Of a stretch of 64,000 nucleotides of DNA, positions 37,738 through 46,209 are shown one piece after another. The stretch's first letter is position 1, and the number at the start of each line of letters is the position of its first letter. The stretch is from positions 1-64,000 of the forward strand of contig DASYDW010000024.1 of the NCBI GenBank assembly GCA_036499395.1, written 5' to 3'. The notes beneath the pieces are model-generated. The model was not told the origin of the DNA. It was given only the letters and a program-made list of their open reading frames with translations, and did no database searches. A program made the position numbers and the translations under genes. Source of the stretch: Pirellulales bacterium (GTDB taxonomy: Bacteria; Planctomycetota; Planctomycetia; Pirellulales; JACPPG01).

Positions 37738-39174
37738 TCAACCTGATTTGCGGAACGCATCGATGACGCGCATCTTGTCGACCGCTTTTTTCACTACGCC
37801 TTGGCCGCGAACGTAATGCGCAACTGTCGTACGAATTGAATTATGCCCTAGCGCCATCTGCGCAGCGCCAGGATTGATTTCGAAAAGGTTCGTCGCGAAC
37901 GTTCGTCGCAACCCGTGAAGTCCGAAGGCCCGTTCCTGGGGGATGCCAGCCGCGTGCCGAAGCCTTTCGAATCGAGTGTGGAAGTACGAAAGATGATGCG
38001 GCCAGGGAAAAAGATTTTCGCGGTGTGTTCGTATTCTCTCGAGGTGCGCCGTAACGACCTCGGGCAACTCAATCGCGAGCTTCTTTTTCCTTTTCATTTT
38101 TGACGGGAAAAGCAGACCACGGCTCGAATCCCAGTCGGCCATTTTTTGTCCGAGAAGCGAACCTCTTCGTAACCCCGTATATAGAGCCGTCACAATGAGG
38201 GCTTGCCACCAGGCCGACGACTCGATGCCAGGGACGCGGGGGCCGTAGAACGAGACCGCAGCATGATAGACAGCGACGATGTCCGCCTCGTCGACAACTT
38301 GTGGATCCGGCTCAGGAAGGCTCGGAGGCCTGATAAAGGGCGCTGGACCCGCAAGAATGCCTGCCGCGTCCCGATTGCGAAAGGTTGGAGGCTCCGCTTT
38401 GCCGAGGATGCTGTTAACTGTCTTTACATGCTTGGCCACCGTCGTTGGCGAGAATTTCCCTCGCTGAAGCGCAGTTAAGAACTTCGCAAGAGTGGTCGCT
38501 TCGATGGACCTGAGGGGTGGATCGCCGGTGATCACGATCCAGTAATCGATTGACTTGCGGTATCCCTCGACGGTTTTAGGATCGACGCTGTGAAGCCGAA
38601 CCGGGAGGTACCAGTCGCGATAGAAACTGCTTAGCGTAGGCTCAGCGCTCGATCGAGCCAAAGTCCGTCCGGTCTGCCTCGCCCAGTTCGTTGCCACCTC
38701 GCCGCGCCGGAGGTGCCCTTCGAGATCTTCGAACATTCGTTGCGTACCGGCGATCGACAGCACGATTTCGGCGATGGCCATGTTCGCCTTAGATCGCAAT
38801 GCCTCATATAGATCCCGATGCGTCGACATCCAGTCGTTGACGGCCGCACAGCTATAGCCAAGCTCGTCGGCTATGGCTGCGGTGGTTTTGCCGTCGGCAC
38901 TCAGCACGGCGACGCGGCAGAGCAGCTTCCGCACGCGCTCGGTAGGACCACTCGATCGGACGATTTGCCTTCCCGGTGGCATCACGTGGATGGTTTCGCC
39001 GGCCTTGCGAACAAGATACCTCGCCCGAAGGCCTTCCTCCTCTCGTACCGCTCGATGTTCAGCGCCTGCGCGCCTAGCCGTCAGGCCACAAATCCAGCAT
39101 GCCGAATCGTGGTAGCACCCCTTCGGTTTTCGATGCCATTCCCAAGGTTCCGGGCGACTTTTCTCAGGCGCCAT
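37738..39174 (-). CDS. Tyrosine recombinase 2 with N-terminal zinc/HTH region
   Basis: 478 residues. GGGAGG precedes the ATG at 39174. The first ~120 residues have CYHDSACWICG (Cys/His cluster) and TAAIADELGYSCAAVNDWMS, an HTH-like segment, before the core-binding domain (SFYRDWYLPVRLHSVDPKTV). The catalytic domain has LYTGLRRGSLLGQKM (Arg I), FGLHGLRRTFATNL (His and Arg II), ALGHNSIRT and AHYVRG (Tyr). All catalytic positions are present, so it should be active. A second recombinase in a 10-kb element is unusual; it could be a resolvase-like enzyme or a remnant of a second insertion. Confidence 0.87.
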   Translation of the reverse strand: MAPEKSRPEPWEWHRKPKGCYHDSACWICGLTARRAGAEHRAVREEEGLRARYLVRKAGETIHVMPPGRQIVRSSGPTERVRKLLCRVAVLSADGKTTAAIADELGYSCAAVNDWMSTHRDLYEALRSKANMAIAEIVLSIAGTQRMFEDLEGHLRRGEVATNWARQTGRTLARSSAEPTLSSFYRDWYLPVRLHSVDPKTVEGYRKSIDYWIVITGDPPLRSIEATTLAKFLTALQRGKFSPTTVAKHVKTVNSILGKAEPPTFRNRDAAGILAGPAPFIRPPSLPEPDPQVVDEADIVAVYHAAVSFYGPRVPGIESSAWWQALIVTALYTGLRRGSLLGQKMADWDSSRGLLFPSKMKRKKKLAIELPEVVTAHLERIRTHRENLFPWPHHLSYFHTRFERLRHAAGIPQERAFGLHGLRRTFATNLFEINPGAAQMALGHNSIRTTVAHYVRGQGVVKKAVDKMRVIDAFRKSG

Positions 39175-39236
39175 GCTGCAACCTCCCGCGAAGAGATTCG
39201 CGCAAGCAGAAGTCCCGGCCCGTACACTCGCCGTGA

Positions 39237-39349
39237 GGCGGTGATCAGACCGCCTTGCGGGCCTTGAGCGACCGAAATCGCCTTGGCTGACGCGCAAGCG
39301 TAACGGGCCGGGACTCTTGATTCTGATCATGAGTTTCACGCTGATCATG
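39237..39349. promoter_or_regulatory. Divergent control region with three TGATCA sites
   Basis: Between the divergent integrase 2 and HTH/zinc protein genes, TGATCA occurs at 39242, 39324 and 39342. The last two lie in repeated CTGATCATG units spaced 18 bases apart. The first overlaps a GGCGGT/ACCGCC inverted repeat. This looks like an operator cluster for a dimeric repressor, most simply the adjacent HTH protein. Confidence 0.45.
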
Positions 39350-39473
39350 TTGGCGGTTGATCGACCGCCGAGGACTTTCACGGCCCGTATCGTACATCGC
39401 GGGGGGCGATGCTTGCAACTCGGAGGGACTTCCGGAATTGCCTCAAACGCCGCGACGACGTCAGAATCGGCCC

Positions 39474-39812
39474 ATGATCCCGCAATCGAAGGTCGAGGAA
39501 GTGCGAGCCCTGCTGCGGGCGAGAAACCTTTCGAGGCGCCGCATCGCGATCATCACCGGCGTGGGCCGCTCGACGATTTCGGCAATCGCCAGCGGCAAGA
39601 GGCCGGATTTTGTCGTGGCGGAGCGCGTCCAGATTTGCGACTTCGGCCCGGTAGTGTGGTGCACGGGCTGTGGCCATAACGTCGAGCTCGTCGACGGCGA
39701 GTGCCTATTGTGCGTGCGCCAAGGAAATCCCAGGCGTTACCTGCCGAGCCGCAACGGTCGGCCGAGACGCGCCGAAAGCGGCACGCGGCATCGGATATTT
39801 CCCCGGAAATGA
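39474..39812 (+). CDS. HTH and zinc-finger protein, candidate element repressor
   Basis: 112 residues, the only plus-strand gene of the element. KVEEVRALLRARNLSRRRIA with ITGVGRSTISAIASGKRPDF is a helix-turn-helix of the Cro/transposase-like type. CTGCGHNVELVDGECLLC (CxxC-10-CxxC) is a zinc ribbon, and the tail is basic. A divergent position facing integrase 2, with repeated TGATCA sites between, is the classic layout of a lysogeny repressor. It converges on the tape-measure gene with six bases between the stops. Confidence 0.72.
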   Translation: MIPQSKVEEVRALLRARNLSRRRIAIITGVGRSTISAIASGKRPDFVVAERVQICDFGPVVWCTGCGHNVELVDGECLLCVRQGNPRRYLPSRNGRPRRAESGTRHRIFPRK

Positions 39813-39818
39813 CTCGCC

Positions 39819-41762
39819 TCAAAACTGGGGCGTGCCGGGGATCTTGTCTACAGCGTTGACGATTCTCTCGCCCTGCAATTGCCAACGCTCTACCCCGTTC
39901 GCGATGCGGTTTAGGATGCCGCCACCGGATCCGAGGGCCTGCGCAGCGACGGCGCCGTTAAAAGTACCGCTGACGCTTCGCTCCAACGATCCTCCAAAAT
40001 CGGGAATCGAGAGCGCGCCTAACGCTTGCCGTGCTTTTTCTTTGCGCCCCGCGGCTGCTTCGGCCAACAACCTCTCTCGCTCGGCATCGGCGTCGGCGAT
40101 TCGTTTCTTGACGTCCTCGCGATTGATCCCAACGGACGCCTGCGCCGCAACGGCCGCGGCCGCCGCGATCGCGGCGGAAACAATGCTCCTAAGGTTCGGC
40201 ATTTGAATGGGCGGAGCTTCCGTTTTCTGCGCGGGCGGTTCCGGCGCCGGCGCGCTGCCATCGACTGGCACGCCGTCGATCTTGGTGACGCGCGTCGGAG
40301 AGTATTGTCGTTTCGGGCCAGGCGGCGGCGCCTTATACGGCTGATCGCGGAAGATGCCGCTCATGATCTTGCCGCCGATCCATGCGGCACCCCGAAGCGG
40401 GCTGACCGGACCGCCGACGATATTTCCGCCGCGGCTGTTTTTGCGATCGTCATTGATGAGGCCGAAGAACTGCCCAGCACTCTTCAACTGACCGACGGCG
40501 CGTCGGATCCTCGCGTCGATTTCGCCAATCACATAGAACACGTTCCAAAGAGCCTTTCCGATGACCTTGCTGGCGTCTTCGAACGCTCCTTGCATGGCAG
40601 CCGCGGCCGCAGTCATCGTAGACTTGATTTCATCCGCGACTGCCGCGAACATGCCGCGCAGGCCCTCCCACGCCACGGCGAACTTCTCGGCCACGCGCTC
40701 AAAGGCCTCTGAGAAAGACTGCTGCGATTGTTGCCAAAGGTCGTCGAGTACTGCCGTTCCTCGCAGCCATTCGCCCTTGAGGGTCGCCCAGAGAATCTGG
40801 GCCCCAAGCTTTAAATCACCAGCGGAAAGTGCATCGGAAATGCCGCTGAAGGTTTCAACCGCGGTATCTTTCAAACGCCCGAACGCCTCGGTCAAAGCAC
40901 TGATCGCGGTCGCTCCCACGCCGCGCGTATAGATCAGATAGCCGGCGAGTCCCGCGATCGCCGCGGCCGCCAGGCCGACGGGCGACAGAAGTGCCGTGAC
41001 GGCTCCTACCATCACCGTGAAGCCGGCCGCGGCGATACCAAGCACGGTGCCGACACCGGCGAGCCCCGTACCGGCAACGGTTAACGCAGCTCCCACGGCT
41101 GCGACCGTCTTCCCCACGCGGAAAGCGCTAGCGATCAGCTCCTTATTGCCCCGGACCCATTCGGCAACATTCTTCGTTATGTCGAGCGTGCGGTTCGCCA
41201 TCTCGACCAAGATCGGCGCCACGGTGGCACCAATGGTATTGGTGATGCCGCGCAGCACGGCTCGCAGATCGACGAGAGCGATGCGATACGCTTCGGCCGC
41301 TGCCGCGTCTTCATCGCGCAATACCGCGCCGAGCTCGCGTGCGCGCACCATCAGCTTTTGCATCTCCTCGGCGCCGCCGACTTTCTCGATAACCTTGGCC
41401 CAGGCCTCGGCGTCTGTCCCCAACGCCTGCATCGAAGTGCCCGCCCGCTCGGCGGCGTAGGCCAGCGCTGACATGCTCTCGATCGAGACGTCGAGCTTCT
41501 TGGCCATCGTGGCCGTTTCGGTCGTGAAGTCCTTGAAGAGCTTCGCGGCCGCGGTGAGGGGAGCGGTAATCAGGGCACCGAGGGCCCCCACCTTCGCTCC
41601 CACCGTGGCGATTGCGGCTCCGAGGCTCTTGAGCGTGTTGCCGGCGCTTCTCGCAGCGGCCGTGAAGCCCGCATCCTTGGCCTGCAGCTCGTAATAGGCG
41701 GTTCCGGCTTTGATTTGCCGCTGCTGGCCACCACCAGGTTTGTTGAAGCGGCGTGCGCCCAT
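39819..41762 (-). CDS. Phage tail tape-measure protein
   Basis: 647 residues. After GTAYYELQAKDAGFTAAARS (the usual N-terminal pattern) the protein is Ala-rich, helical and coiled. It has TATMAKKLDVSIESMSALAY and AAERAGTSMQALGT of the tape-measure core, a long hydrophobic central block (about residues 200-270), and a Pro-rich linker before a charged C-terminus. Such proteins set tail length and help DNA entry. At this length it would specify a short tail. No other tail gene is recognisable nearby. A terminator-like hairpin separates it from the capsid gene. Confidence 0.85.
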   Translation of the reverse strand: MGARRFNKPGGGQQRQIKAGTAYYELQAKDAGFTAAARSAGNTLKSLGAAIATVGAKVGALGALITAPLTAAAKLFKDFTTETATMAKKLDVSIESMSALAYAAERAGTSMQALGTDAEAWAKVIEKVGGAEEMQKLMVRARELGAVLRDEDAAAAEAYRIALVDLRAVLRGITNTIGATVAPILVEMANRTLDITKNVAEWVRGNKELIASAFRVGKTVAAVGAALTVAGTGLAGVGTVLGIAAAGFTVMVGAVTALLSPVGLAAAAIAGLAGYLIYTRGVGATAISALTEAFGRLKDTAVETFSGISDALSAGDLKLGAQILWATLKGEWLRGTAVLDDLWQQSQQSFSEAFERVAEKFAVAWEGLRGMFAAVADEIKSTMTAAAAAMQGAFEDASKVIGKALWNVFYVIGEIDARIRRAVGQLKSAGQFFGLINDDRKNSRGGNIVGGPVSPLRGAAWIGGKIMSGIFRDQPYKAPPPGPKRQYSPTRVTKIDGVPVDGSAPAPEPPAQKTEAPPIQMPNLRSIVSAAIAAAAAVAAQASVGINREDVKKRIADADAERERLLAEAAAGRKEKARQALGALSIPDFGGSLERSVSGTFNGAVAAQALGSGGGILNRIANGVERWQLQGERIVNAVDKIPGTPQF

Positions 41763-41792
41763 GGCTTTCGGCTTTCACGTATGAGTGCAAAA

Positions 41793-41856
41793 AAGCAGAT
41801 CCGCCGGCGGGGCCGATTTGAAAATCTCAAAAGACAAATCGGAGCCCGCCGGCGGG
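41793..41856 (-). terminator. Terminator between capsid and tape-measure genes
   Basis: Arms at 41835-41856 and 41801-41820 pair over about 20 bases with one bulge around an AT-rich loop. On the minus strand the stem is followed by CTGC and six T residues. It should stop transcription leaving the capsid gene, only about 40 bases before the tape-measure ATG, so that gene needs readthrough or its own promoter. Confidence 0.65.
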
Positions 41857-41881
41857 GGCAAATGTTGGTAGCGACGACGGC

Positions 41882-43921
41882 CTAAGAGTTGTCGTCGGGA
41901 TTGGCGAAAGTGCCGGCTCGCTGATCTTGAGCCGAGAGGCCGAAGTCGAAATAGCAACGCCAACTTAATCCGAGCGTGTCAAAATTCGTGTTGGCGTTCT
42001 CGATCGTCGGCGACGACTGCCCGTTCAAGAAAGTCACCTCGAATGGGGCAATGTCCGAAGGCGAGCCGAATAAGTACCAGGCGTCGTCATTCGCATTTAC
42101 GCCGGGGGTGGCTTCGTCGAGCCAAGGGCTGGTCTCAGGCGAAAGCAGGCCCTCCCACGGATTGCCGGTGCCGTACACATCCGTTTGGGCACTGTCATTG
42201 GGAACACGGACCTCAGTCGAGCGCGTCAACTGGCGCGCGAGTGCCATATTCGTTGGAGCGACGAGCAAGGTCGCCGGCGTAATCATCACCGGCTGCTGGT
42301 TGGTATCGAGTTGGATCGTCATCAGACGCCACGCCGCCTGCAACGAATCGATATTAAGCGCCGCGTTGTTGCCCTTGAGATAATTCCTGTTGGCGAGCGA
42401 AAAGTAGTTGCTCGGATTGCTCAGCAGCAACACGAAGAATTCACGCTCGACCGCCAATGCGCATTGGCGTCCCAGAATCCGCGGAATACTGCCCAACGCC
42501 CCTAGGTCGTCGTTGATGATGTCCTGCCGCGTTGCGGTAAGAATGGCGCCCTCGGTTTTTAGTTGCGTGCTGTACGCCTGCTCGTCCATCGAGACGTTGT
42601 CCAGCTCGCCGCCAGGTCCAATCACCTTGACGACGCCCTTGCCCGTCAAGCGATAGCGAACCGACTGTTTGAAATCCTTGTTGGAGCCGGCGAACGCGAT
42701 CTTCTGCCAGACCGTTGTCACGGCCTGGTAGGCTTGCAGCAGCACCTTGTTTTGCGCGTTGCCGAGAATGCCGGGCAACGAATACGTCGAGAAGCCGCCG
42801 ACTGATGCCTGAAGAAGGCCGTTCGCTTGAAAAGAGGCTTGGATGAACTCCTCCTCAGCGCGATCCGGCACCCTTTTCCCCGCGGCCCTAATGACTGCTC
42901 GCATTACGGTGTGCATCGAGGCGCCGCGTCCCTCACGGCTCATCGCCATATTCATGACGCGATCGCTGTAAAAGCGACCGAGAAACTTCTCTTTGACGCC
43001 CATGCCCAGCGAAAGCGACGCCTCGAGGACCTCGGGGCTATCTGCTCCGACGTTCGTTGGCGCCGGAATATGCGCAGCCGGCGCTAAAGAGCGGCTTCCG
43101 CGTATCAGAGGCAGCATTTCCTTTTCAAACTCATCAATCGATAGTTCGCCAGCGATCGCAGAGGCGCGCAACTCTCGCACTTTGGCGTGGTTTTCATTCC
43201 AGCCCCCGTCGCGCTCACAAATCGAATCGATGCGCGCCAAGCGCTCGCGCTCCAACTGCCGCACAGCCTCAGCGCCTTGAAAACGTTCGTCGTTGTGTTT
43301 CGCCACGTTCGTTGCCCCTGTTGCTTGGATTTGGTCGACACCGGCGCCTGGATCGCCGCCGATAGGTGTGAAAGAGATCTCTTTGAGGACGCCGCCGCGG
43401 ACCACGGTGAGGCCCTCGTCGCCGGCGACCAGAGTGCGGCCGTTAATCGCGATCGATTCGCCCGGGCGCAGAAATTCCAAAGGCCCGTAGGTTGCGCCCA
43501 CTGAGCACGACAGCGGGACGCGCGCCTTGTAAAGCCGGATGACTTGCGCGCCGGCTTCCTCTTCGCGCAGAACCTCGCCGGCTAGGCCAATGTTTTTGCC
43601 GTTGTTCGTTGGTTGACCGAATCCCGCCACGCTGCGCAGCAGGTTCTGATGATCTGCCAGTAACGGGACCACGGCCGAGCAATCGAAGTCATCGAGATCA
43701 ATGACCACGTCGCCCCAACCCGCCGGCCGCATGATGCCGCCGGAATAGGCGATGAGACGGCAGGCCGCGTTGCCCGGATCGTCGCCGGCGGCGCTCTTCA
43801 GCAGCCGTACGGAGCCACCCGAGAAGCGCATGAACTCCGCCGCGGCCTCGATCGACGCCGGCCGCGGTCTGCGACGGCGCGCGGGTCGACGCGTCGGCGC
43901 CTTGCGCGTACGCTTTGCCAT
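41882..43921 (-). CDS. Prohead protease / major capsid protein fusion
   Basis: 679 residues. After a basic linker (TRKAPTRRPARRRRPRPAS), residues ~55-190 follow the HK97/U35-type prohead protease: a His in VVPLLADHQNLL and a Ser in KARVPLSCSVGATYGPLEF, ending ISFTPIGGDPGA. A helical spacer (QLERERLARIDSICERDG), equivalent to the scaffold/delta region, leads into an HK97-fold capsid protein (about residues 370-679), with GFSTYSLPGILGNAQNKVLL, VSMDEQAYSTQLKTEGAIL and LTATRQDIINDDLGAL. Such fusions are known in phages; the protease normally cleaves itself away. The ATG at 43921 starts MAKRTRK. Confidence 0.87.
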   Translation of the reverse strand: MAKRTRKAPTRRPARRRRPRPASIEAAAEFMRFSGGSVRLLKSAAGDDPGNAACRLIAYSGGIMRPAGWGDVVIDLDDFDCSAVVPLLADHQNLLRSVAGFGQPTNNGKNIGLAGEVLREEEAGAQVIRLYKARVPLSCSVGATYGPLEFLRPGESIAINGRTLVAGDEGLTVVRGGVLKEISFTPIGGDPGAGVDQIQATGATNVAKHNDERFQGAEAVRQLERERLARIDSICERDGGWNENHAKVRELRASAIAGELSIDEFEKEMLPLIRGSRSLAPAAHIPAPTNVGADSPEVLEASLSLGMGVKEKFLGRFYSDRVMNMAMSREGRGASMHTVMRAVIRAAGKRVPDRAEEEFIQASFQANGLLQASVGGFSTYSLPGILGNAQNKVLLQAYQAVTTVWQKIAFAGSNKDFKQSVRYRLTGKGVVKVIGPGGELDNVSMDEQAYSTQLKTEGAILTATRQDIINDDLGALGSIPRILGRQCALAVEREFFVLLLSNPSNYFSLANRNYLKGNNAALNIDSLQAAWRLMTIQLDTNQQPVMITPATLLVAPTNMALARQLTRSTEVRVPNDSAQTDVYGTGNPWEGLLSPETSPWLDEATPGVNANDDAWYLFGSPSDIAPFEVTFLNGQSSPTIENANTNFDTLGLSWRCYFDFGLSAQDQRAGTFANPDDNS

Positions 43922-43964
43922 GAATGCCCCAAATATTTCCGCGGAAATAAATCCGCCGAGGCGC

Positions 43965-44495
43965 CTACGCCTGGTAGAAGGCGGCGCCGAGTTTCTTTTT
44001 GATGGCGAGCATGATGCCCAGCCGCATTTGCGGGTCGTATTGGCCCACCAGGTTGACGAGCAGTTCCTCGTACGTGACCTCATCGAGGCCGGAGAAGAGG
44101 TTCTCGCCGGCGAGTTCGGCGAGCTGCTGCTGCCGCTCCCAATGCGAGAACTTCGCGGCATGCCGTGACATGGGCTGCCAGCGCCGGAAGAATTCCAAAT
44201 GGTTCCGGATGGCCGCGACGGCACTGGCATCCCATCGCCGGCCTTCACTCGTCGCTTGGGGACGCGCCCATTTGTGCTTTGCGGCGTAGTCGCAATCGGC
44301 CAAGTCGAAGGCATAACCAAGGCCGTCCGCTAGCAGGAACACCAGGCCAACGTCACTGACGGGCCAGCGTTCGGGCTTAGGATGGCCCTCGAATGCGCAC
44401 ATCTGCTCAATCGAGTGGCGAGCTTCATGCTCGTTCGTCGACATCAGCGCGGCGCTCGGGGCCGCGCCCAGTTCTCTCGGAAGTGCTGCTCTCAT
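43965..44495 (-). CDS. Element protein of unknown function
   Basis: 176 residues from ATG at 44495; ATG at 44444 is an alternative that avoids most of the overlap with the upstream gene. The protein is helical: HEARHSIEQMCAFEGHPKPE, YAFDLADCDYAAKHKWARPQ, HLEFFRRWQPMSRHAAKFSH, then a C-terminal helix with QYDPQMRLGIMLAIKKKLGA. It stands directly upstream of the capsid fusion, where phages often keep head or packaging genes. I cannot assign it to any of those. Confidence 0.6.
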   Translation of the reverse strand: MRAALPRELGAAPSAALMSTNEHEARHSIEQMCAFEGHPKPERWPVSDVGLVFLLADGLGYAFDLADCDYAAKHKWARPQATSEGRRWDASAVAAIRNHLEFFRRWQPMSRHAAKFSHWERQQQLAELAGENLFSGLDEVTYEELLVNLVGQYDPQMRLGIMLAIKKKLGAAFYQA

Positions 44496-44688
44496 GCGTA
44501 CGATCGTCCCGCGCGGCGCGGCCGATTCCGAGTTGGCCAAGCGCATTAGTGCGCACGATTTCCTCGGACGTAGTAAACGCGGCGCCGCACGAACGACAGA
44601 TGCGCGCGCGCATCACGTAAATGCTCGGGGACGTCGTGCGCGCAACACGCGAGCGACTGCAACCACATTCAGGACAAGGGATTGCCAC
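44425..44688 (-). CDS. Small zinc-ribbon protein
   Basis: 87 residues, probably from GTG at 44688. CPECGCSRSRVART with ARICRSCGAAFTTSEEIVRT (CxxC-19-CxxC and the FTTSE ending) resembles the zinc ribbon of NrdR and of Ogr/Delta-type phage late activators. An activator of late genes would fit its place just upstream of the structural genes. The remaining ~40 residues are basic and low-complexity. It overlaps both flanking genes by short stretches, as in compact phage operons. Confidence 0.55.
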   Translation of the reverse strand: MAIPCPECGCSRSRVARTTSPSIYVMRARICRSCGAAFTTSEEIVRTNALGQLGIGRAARDDRTHESSTSERTGRGPERRADVDERA

Positions 44689-44938
44689 GTGTGCGCGCCC
44701 TCGAAAGAAAGTGTGTTGCGTTGCCCTTTTGGTTGCTGCGCAGGCGCGCGATTCTCTCGGGCAGGTAGGACCCAAATCGCCGGGGTGGGTCACATTTGAT
44801 ACAGCGGGGCGCGCCGGGAAAGAACTCAATCCCGCGGTTGAGCACGTATCCGGCTTCGAGTGCCGGCCACCAAAAGGCCAGACCTCCGCATCGATCGCAC
44901 GGAGACGGCCACTCTGCCCAGTCGAAGGAATCATTCAT
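44669..44938 (-). CDS. Small zinc-finger protein, coupled to the upstream gene
   Basis: 89 residues, MNDSFDWAEWPSPCDRCGGL with two CxxC pairs (CDRCGG and CIKCDP) about 30 residues apart and a basic tail. Its ATG overlaps the TGA of the winged-helix gene in an ATGA arrangement (44938-44935), which fixes the start and shows translational coupling. Probably a nucleic-acid-binding accessory protein; no family recognised. Confidence 0.6.
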   Translation of the reverse strand: MNDSFDWAEWPSPCDRCGGLAFWWPALEAGYVLNRGIEFFPGAPRCIKCDPPRRFGSYLPERIARLRSNQKGNATHFLSRARTRGNPLS

Positions 44939-46002
44939 CGTAGAATTCCTCCCTCTCGGAACGGCCAGGGCAAACCTCGCCTGACGAACTCTGCCTTCGA
45001 AATTCCGATAAATGCCCGCCGTGGAATCGTCCTGGGACGCCGAATGGCCGTGGAGACCCACTTCTCGACGAGGCTTACGCCGAGGCCTTCGTGCCCAGCG
45101 CATGCGTGCTCGACGACGTGATCGACCACAGCCGGGGCAAGGAGCGGGTCAGGAATATGGCCGATGATGTGGGCACGCAGCGTCTCGCGTTGCCTGGCCG
45201 CCGGCACGCCCGCCGCCAGGTCGTCGAAGGATTGGCCGAGAACGTCGCCAATCGCGAGAGGCGAGCTCGCACGCTCCTTAGGACCAGGGGAGGACGAGGA
45301 AGAGGAGCTAGATATATATCTAGCTCTAGGACTAGGACGCATGTCGCGTGCCGACTCTTTCGTAGGACTTCGCGGCTCTGCACTCGGCGACGTTGAAAGC
45401 TGTTTCTCGTTAACGACTTGAGTGGTCGACTCTTTCTTTTCGACTCTCGCAAGCGGTACCGGAACCGAACAATTCGGGTCGCGCTGCCCATGAACCGCTT
45501 CCGACGCCGCAACCGGTCCCGCTTCCGATCTCGCAACCGGCGCCGCATCCGAACAATTCGATTCCTCGTTGCCGTCGTCGAGAGGCAACGCTTCTTGCGT
45601 GTCGTCGCTAAAGGTGTGAAGGCCGTTCTCGGTCGCGATCGGGTCTAACAACTCGAGCATCCACTGTTGCCGACAGGCGCCGGGGCGCCTGCCACGCTGG
45701 GGAGGCCGCTCAATTACCCGTAATAAGCGAGCCTGGCGCAAGGCATCGAAAGCGCGTATAGCCGCCGCTCGAGAGATGCCGAGCTCGTTGGCTATGGCCG
45801 TGGGGCTGCTCGCAATGCGCGTCGGAAGCGATTTTGCGTTCGTCCTCTGGGCGTCATCCTTCAGAAGCCGCCAGAGGCGCGGCGCTGTTTGCCGAGCAAG
45901 GCGGCGAATTGCAAGCCGCTCTGCCAAGCTCCATTCGTACGTCGACGGCGAGTGTTTTAAGCGCTCCGCGCCTCCCCGTTCGAGCTTCCTTGCCGGCTGC
46001 AT
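44935..46002 (-). CDS. Winged-helix protein, replication-initiator-like
   Basis: 355 residues. Residues ~30-100 form a winged helix: SPTAIANELGISRAAAIRAF, DALRQARLLRVIERPPQRGR. A long low-complexity middle includes RYISSSSSSSSPGP, and the C-terminal ~100 residues are helical (LRAHIIGHIPDPLLAPAVVD). The layout, an N-terminal DNA-binding wing and a separate C-terminal domain, recalls replication proteins of small plasmids and satellites. There is no direct motif proof. GGAGGG lies 7-8 bases before the ATG, inside the preceding frame. A 22-bp palindrome lies within the gene. Confidence 0.6.
   Translation of the reverse strand: MQPARKLERGGAERLKHSPSTYEWSLAERLAIRRLARQTAPRLWRLLKDDAQRTNAKSLPTRIASSPTAIANELGISRAAAIRAFDALRQARLLRVIERPPQRGRRPGACRQQWMLELLDPIATENGLHTFSDDTQEALPLDDGNEESNCSDAAPVARSEAGPVAASEAVHGQRDPNCSVPVPLARVEKKESTTQVVNEKQLSTSPSAEPRSPTKESARDMRPSPRARYISSSSSSSSPGPKERASSPLAIGDVLGQSFDDLAAGVPAARQRETLRAHIIGHIPDPLLAPAVVDHVVEHACAGHEGLGVSLVEKWVSTAIRRPRTIPRRAFIGISKAEFVRRGLPWPFREGGILR
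45305..45326. repeat. Perfect 22-bp AT-centred palindrome inside the winged-helix gene
   Basis: The two 11-base halves (GAGCTAGATAT and its complement) match without error around an ATATAT centre, next to a run of Ser codons. In GC-rich coding DNA this is unexpected. It could be an origin element or a protein binding site. Confidence 0.6.
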
Positions 46003-46209
46003 TTAGGAGCCCTCCGGGGCCAGGAGGGCAAACAGGACGGTGCGGTCCTTCGTCGAAAGAACATTCCAGCGGTCACGGAGAAGGCGCTCTGCGCGGAAAA
46101 GTTCGCTGTCTGTATGCGCTTTGCGCAGCGCTTCTGCATCGCCAACGTCGAGAACAAGCGTTTCACCCGAGGAAATCGCGAAACGCGACGAATGGTTCGA
46201 GTCCCTCAT
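46003..46209 (-). CDS. Detached C-terminal segment of integrase 1
   Basis: The frame begins in the attR core with MRDSN, exactly the residues and frame that integrase 1 has as it enters attL, then continues HSSRFAISSGETLVLDVGDA to ALLAPEGS and TAA (63 codons beyond the core). Joining the two core copies, as excision would, makes one 497-residue integrase. As integrated, this piece has no obvious ribosome binding site and is probably silent. TAA abuts the ATG of the winged-helix gene, whose ribosome binding site lies in this segment. An independent 68-residue protein is the alternative. Confidence 0.65.
   Translation of the reverse strand: MRDSNHSSRFAISSGETLVLDVGDAEALRKAHTDSELFRAERLLRDRWNVLSTKDRTVLFALLAPEGS

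Noticed and set aside
40026..40712. Long plus-strand open frame opposite the tape-measure gene
   Set aside because: Arg/Gly-rich with no domain or ribosome binding site; it mirrors the codon pattern of the tape-measure gene.
45091..45648. Plus-strand Arg/Ser-rich frames opposite the winged-helix gene
   Set aside because: Shadows of the low-complexity Ser-rich stretch; the ATGA overlap and ribosome binding sites support the minus-strand reading.
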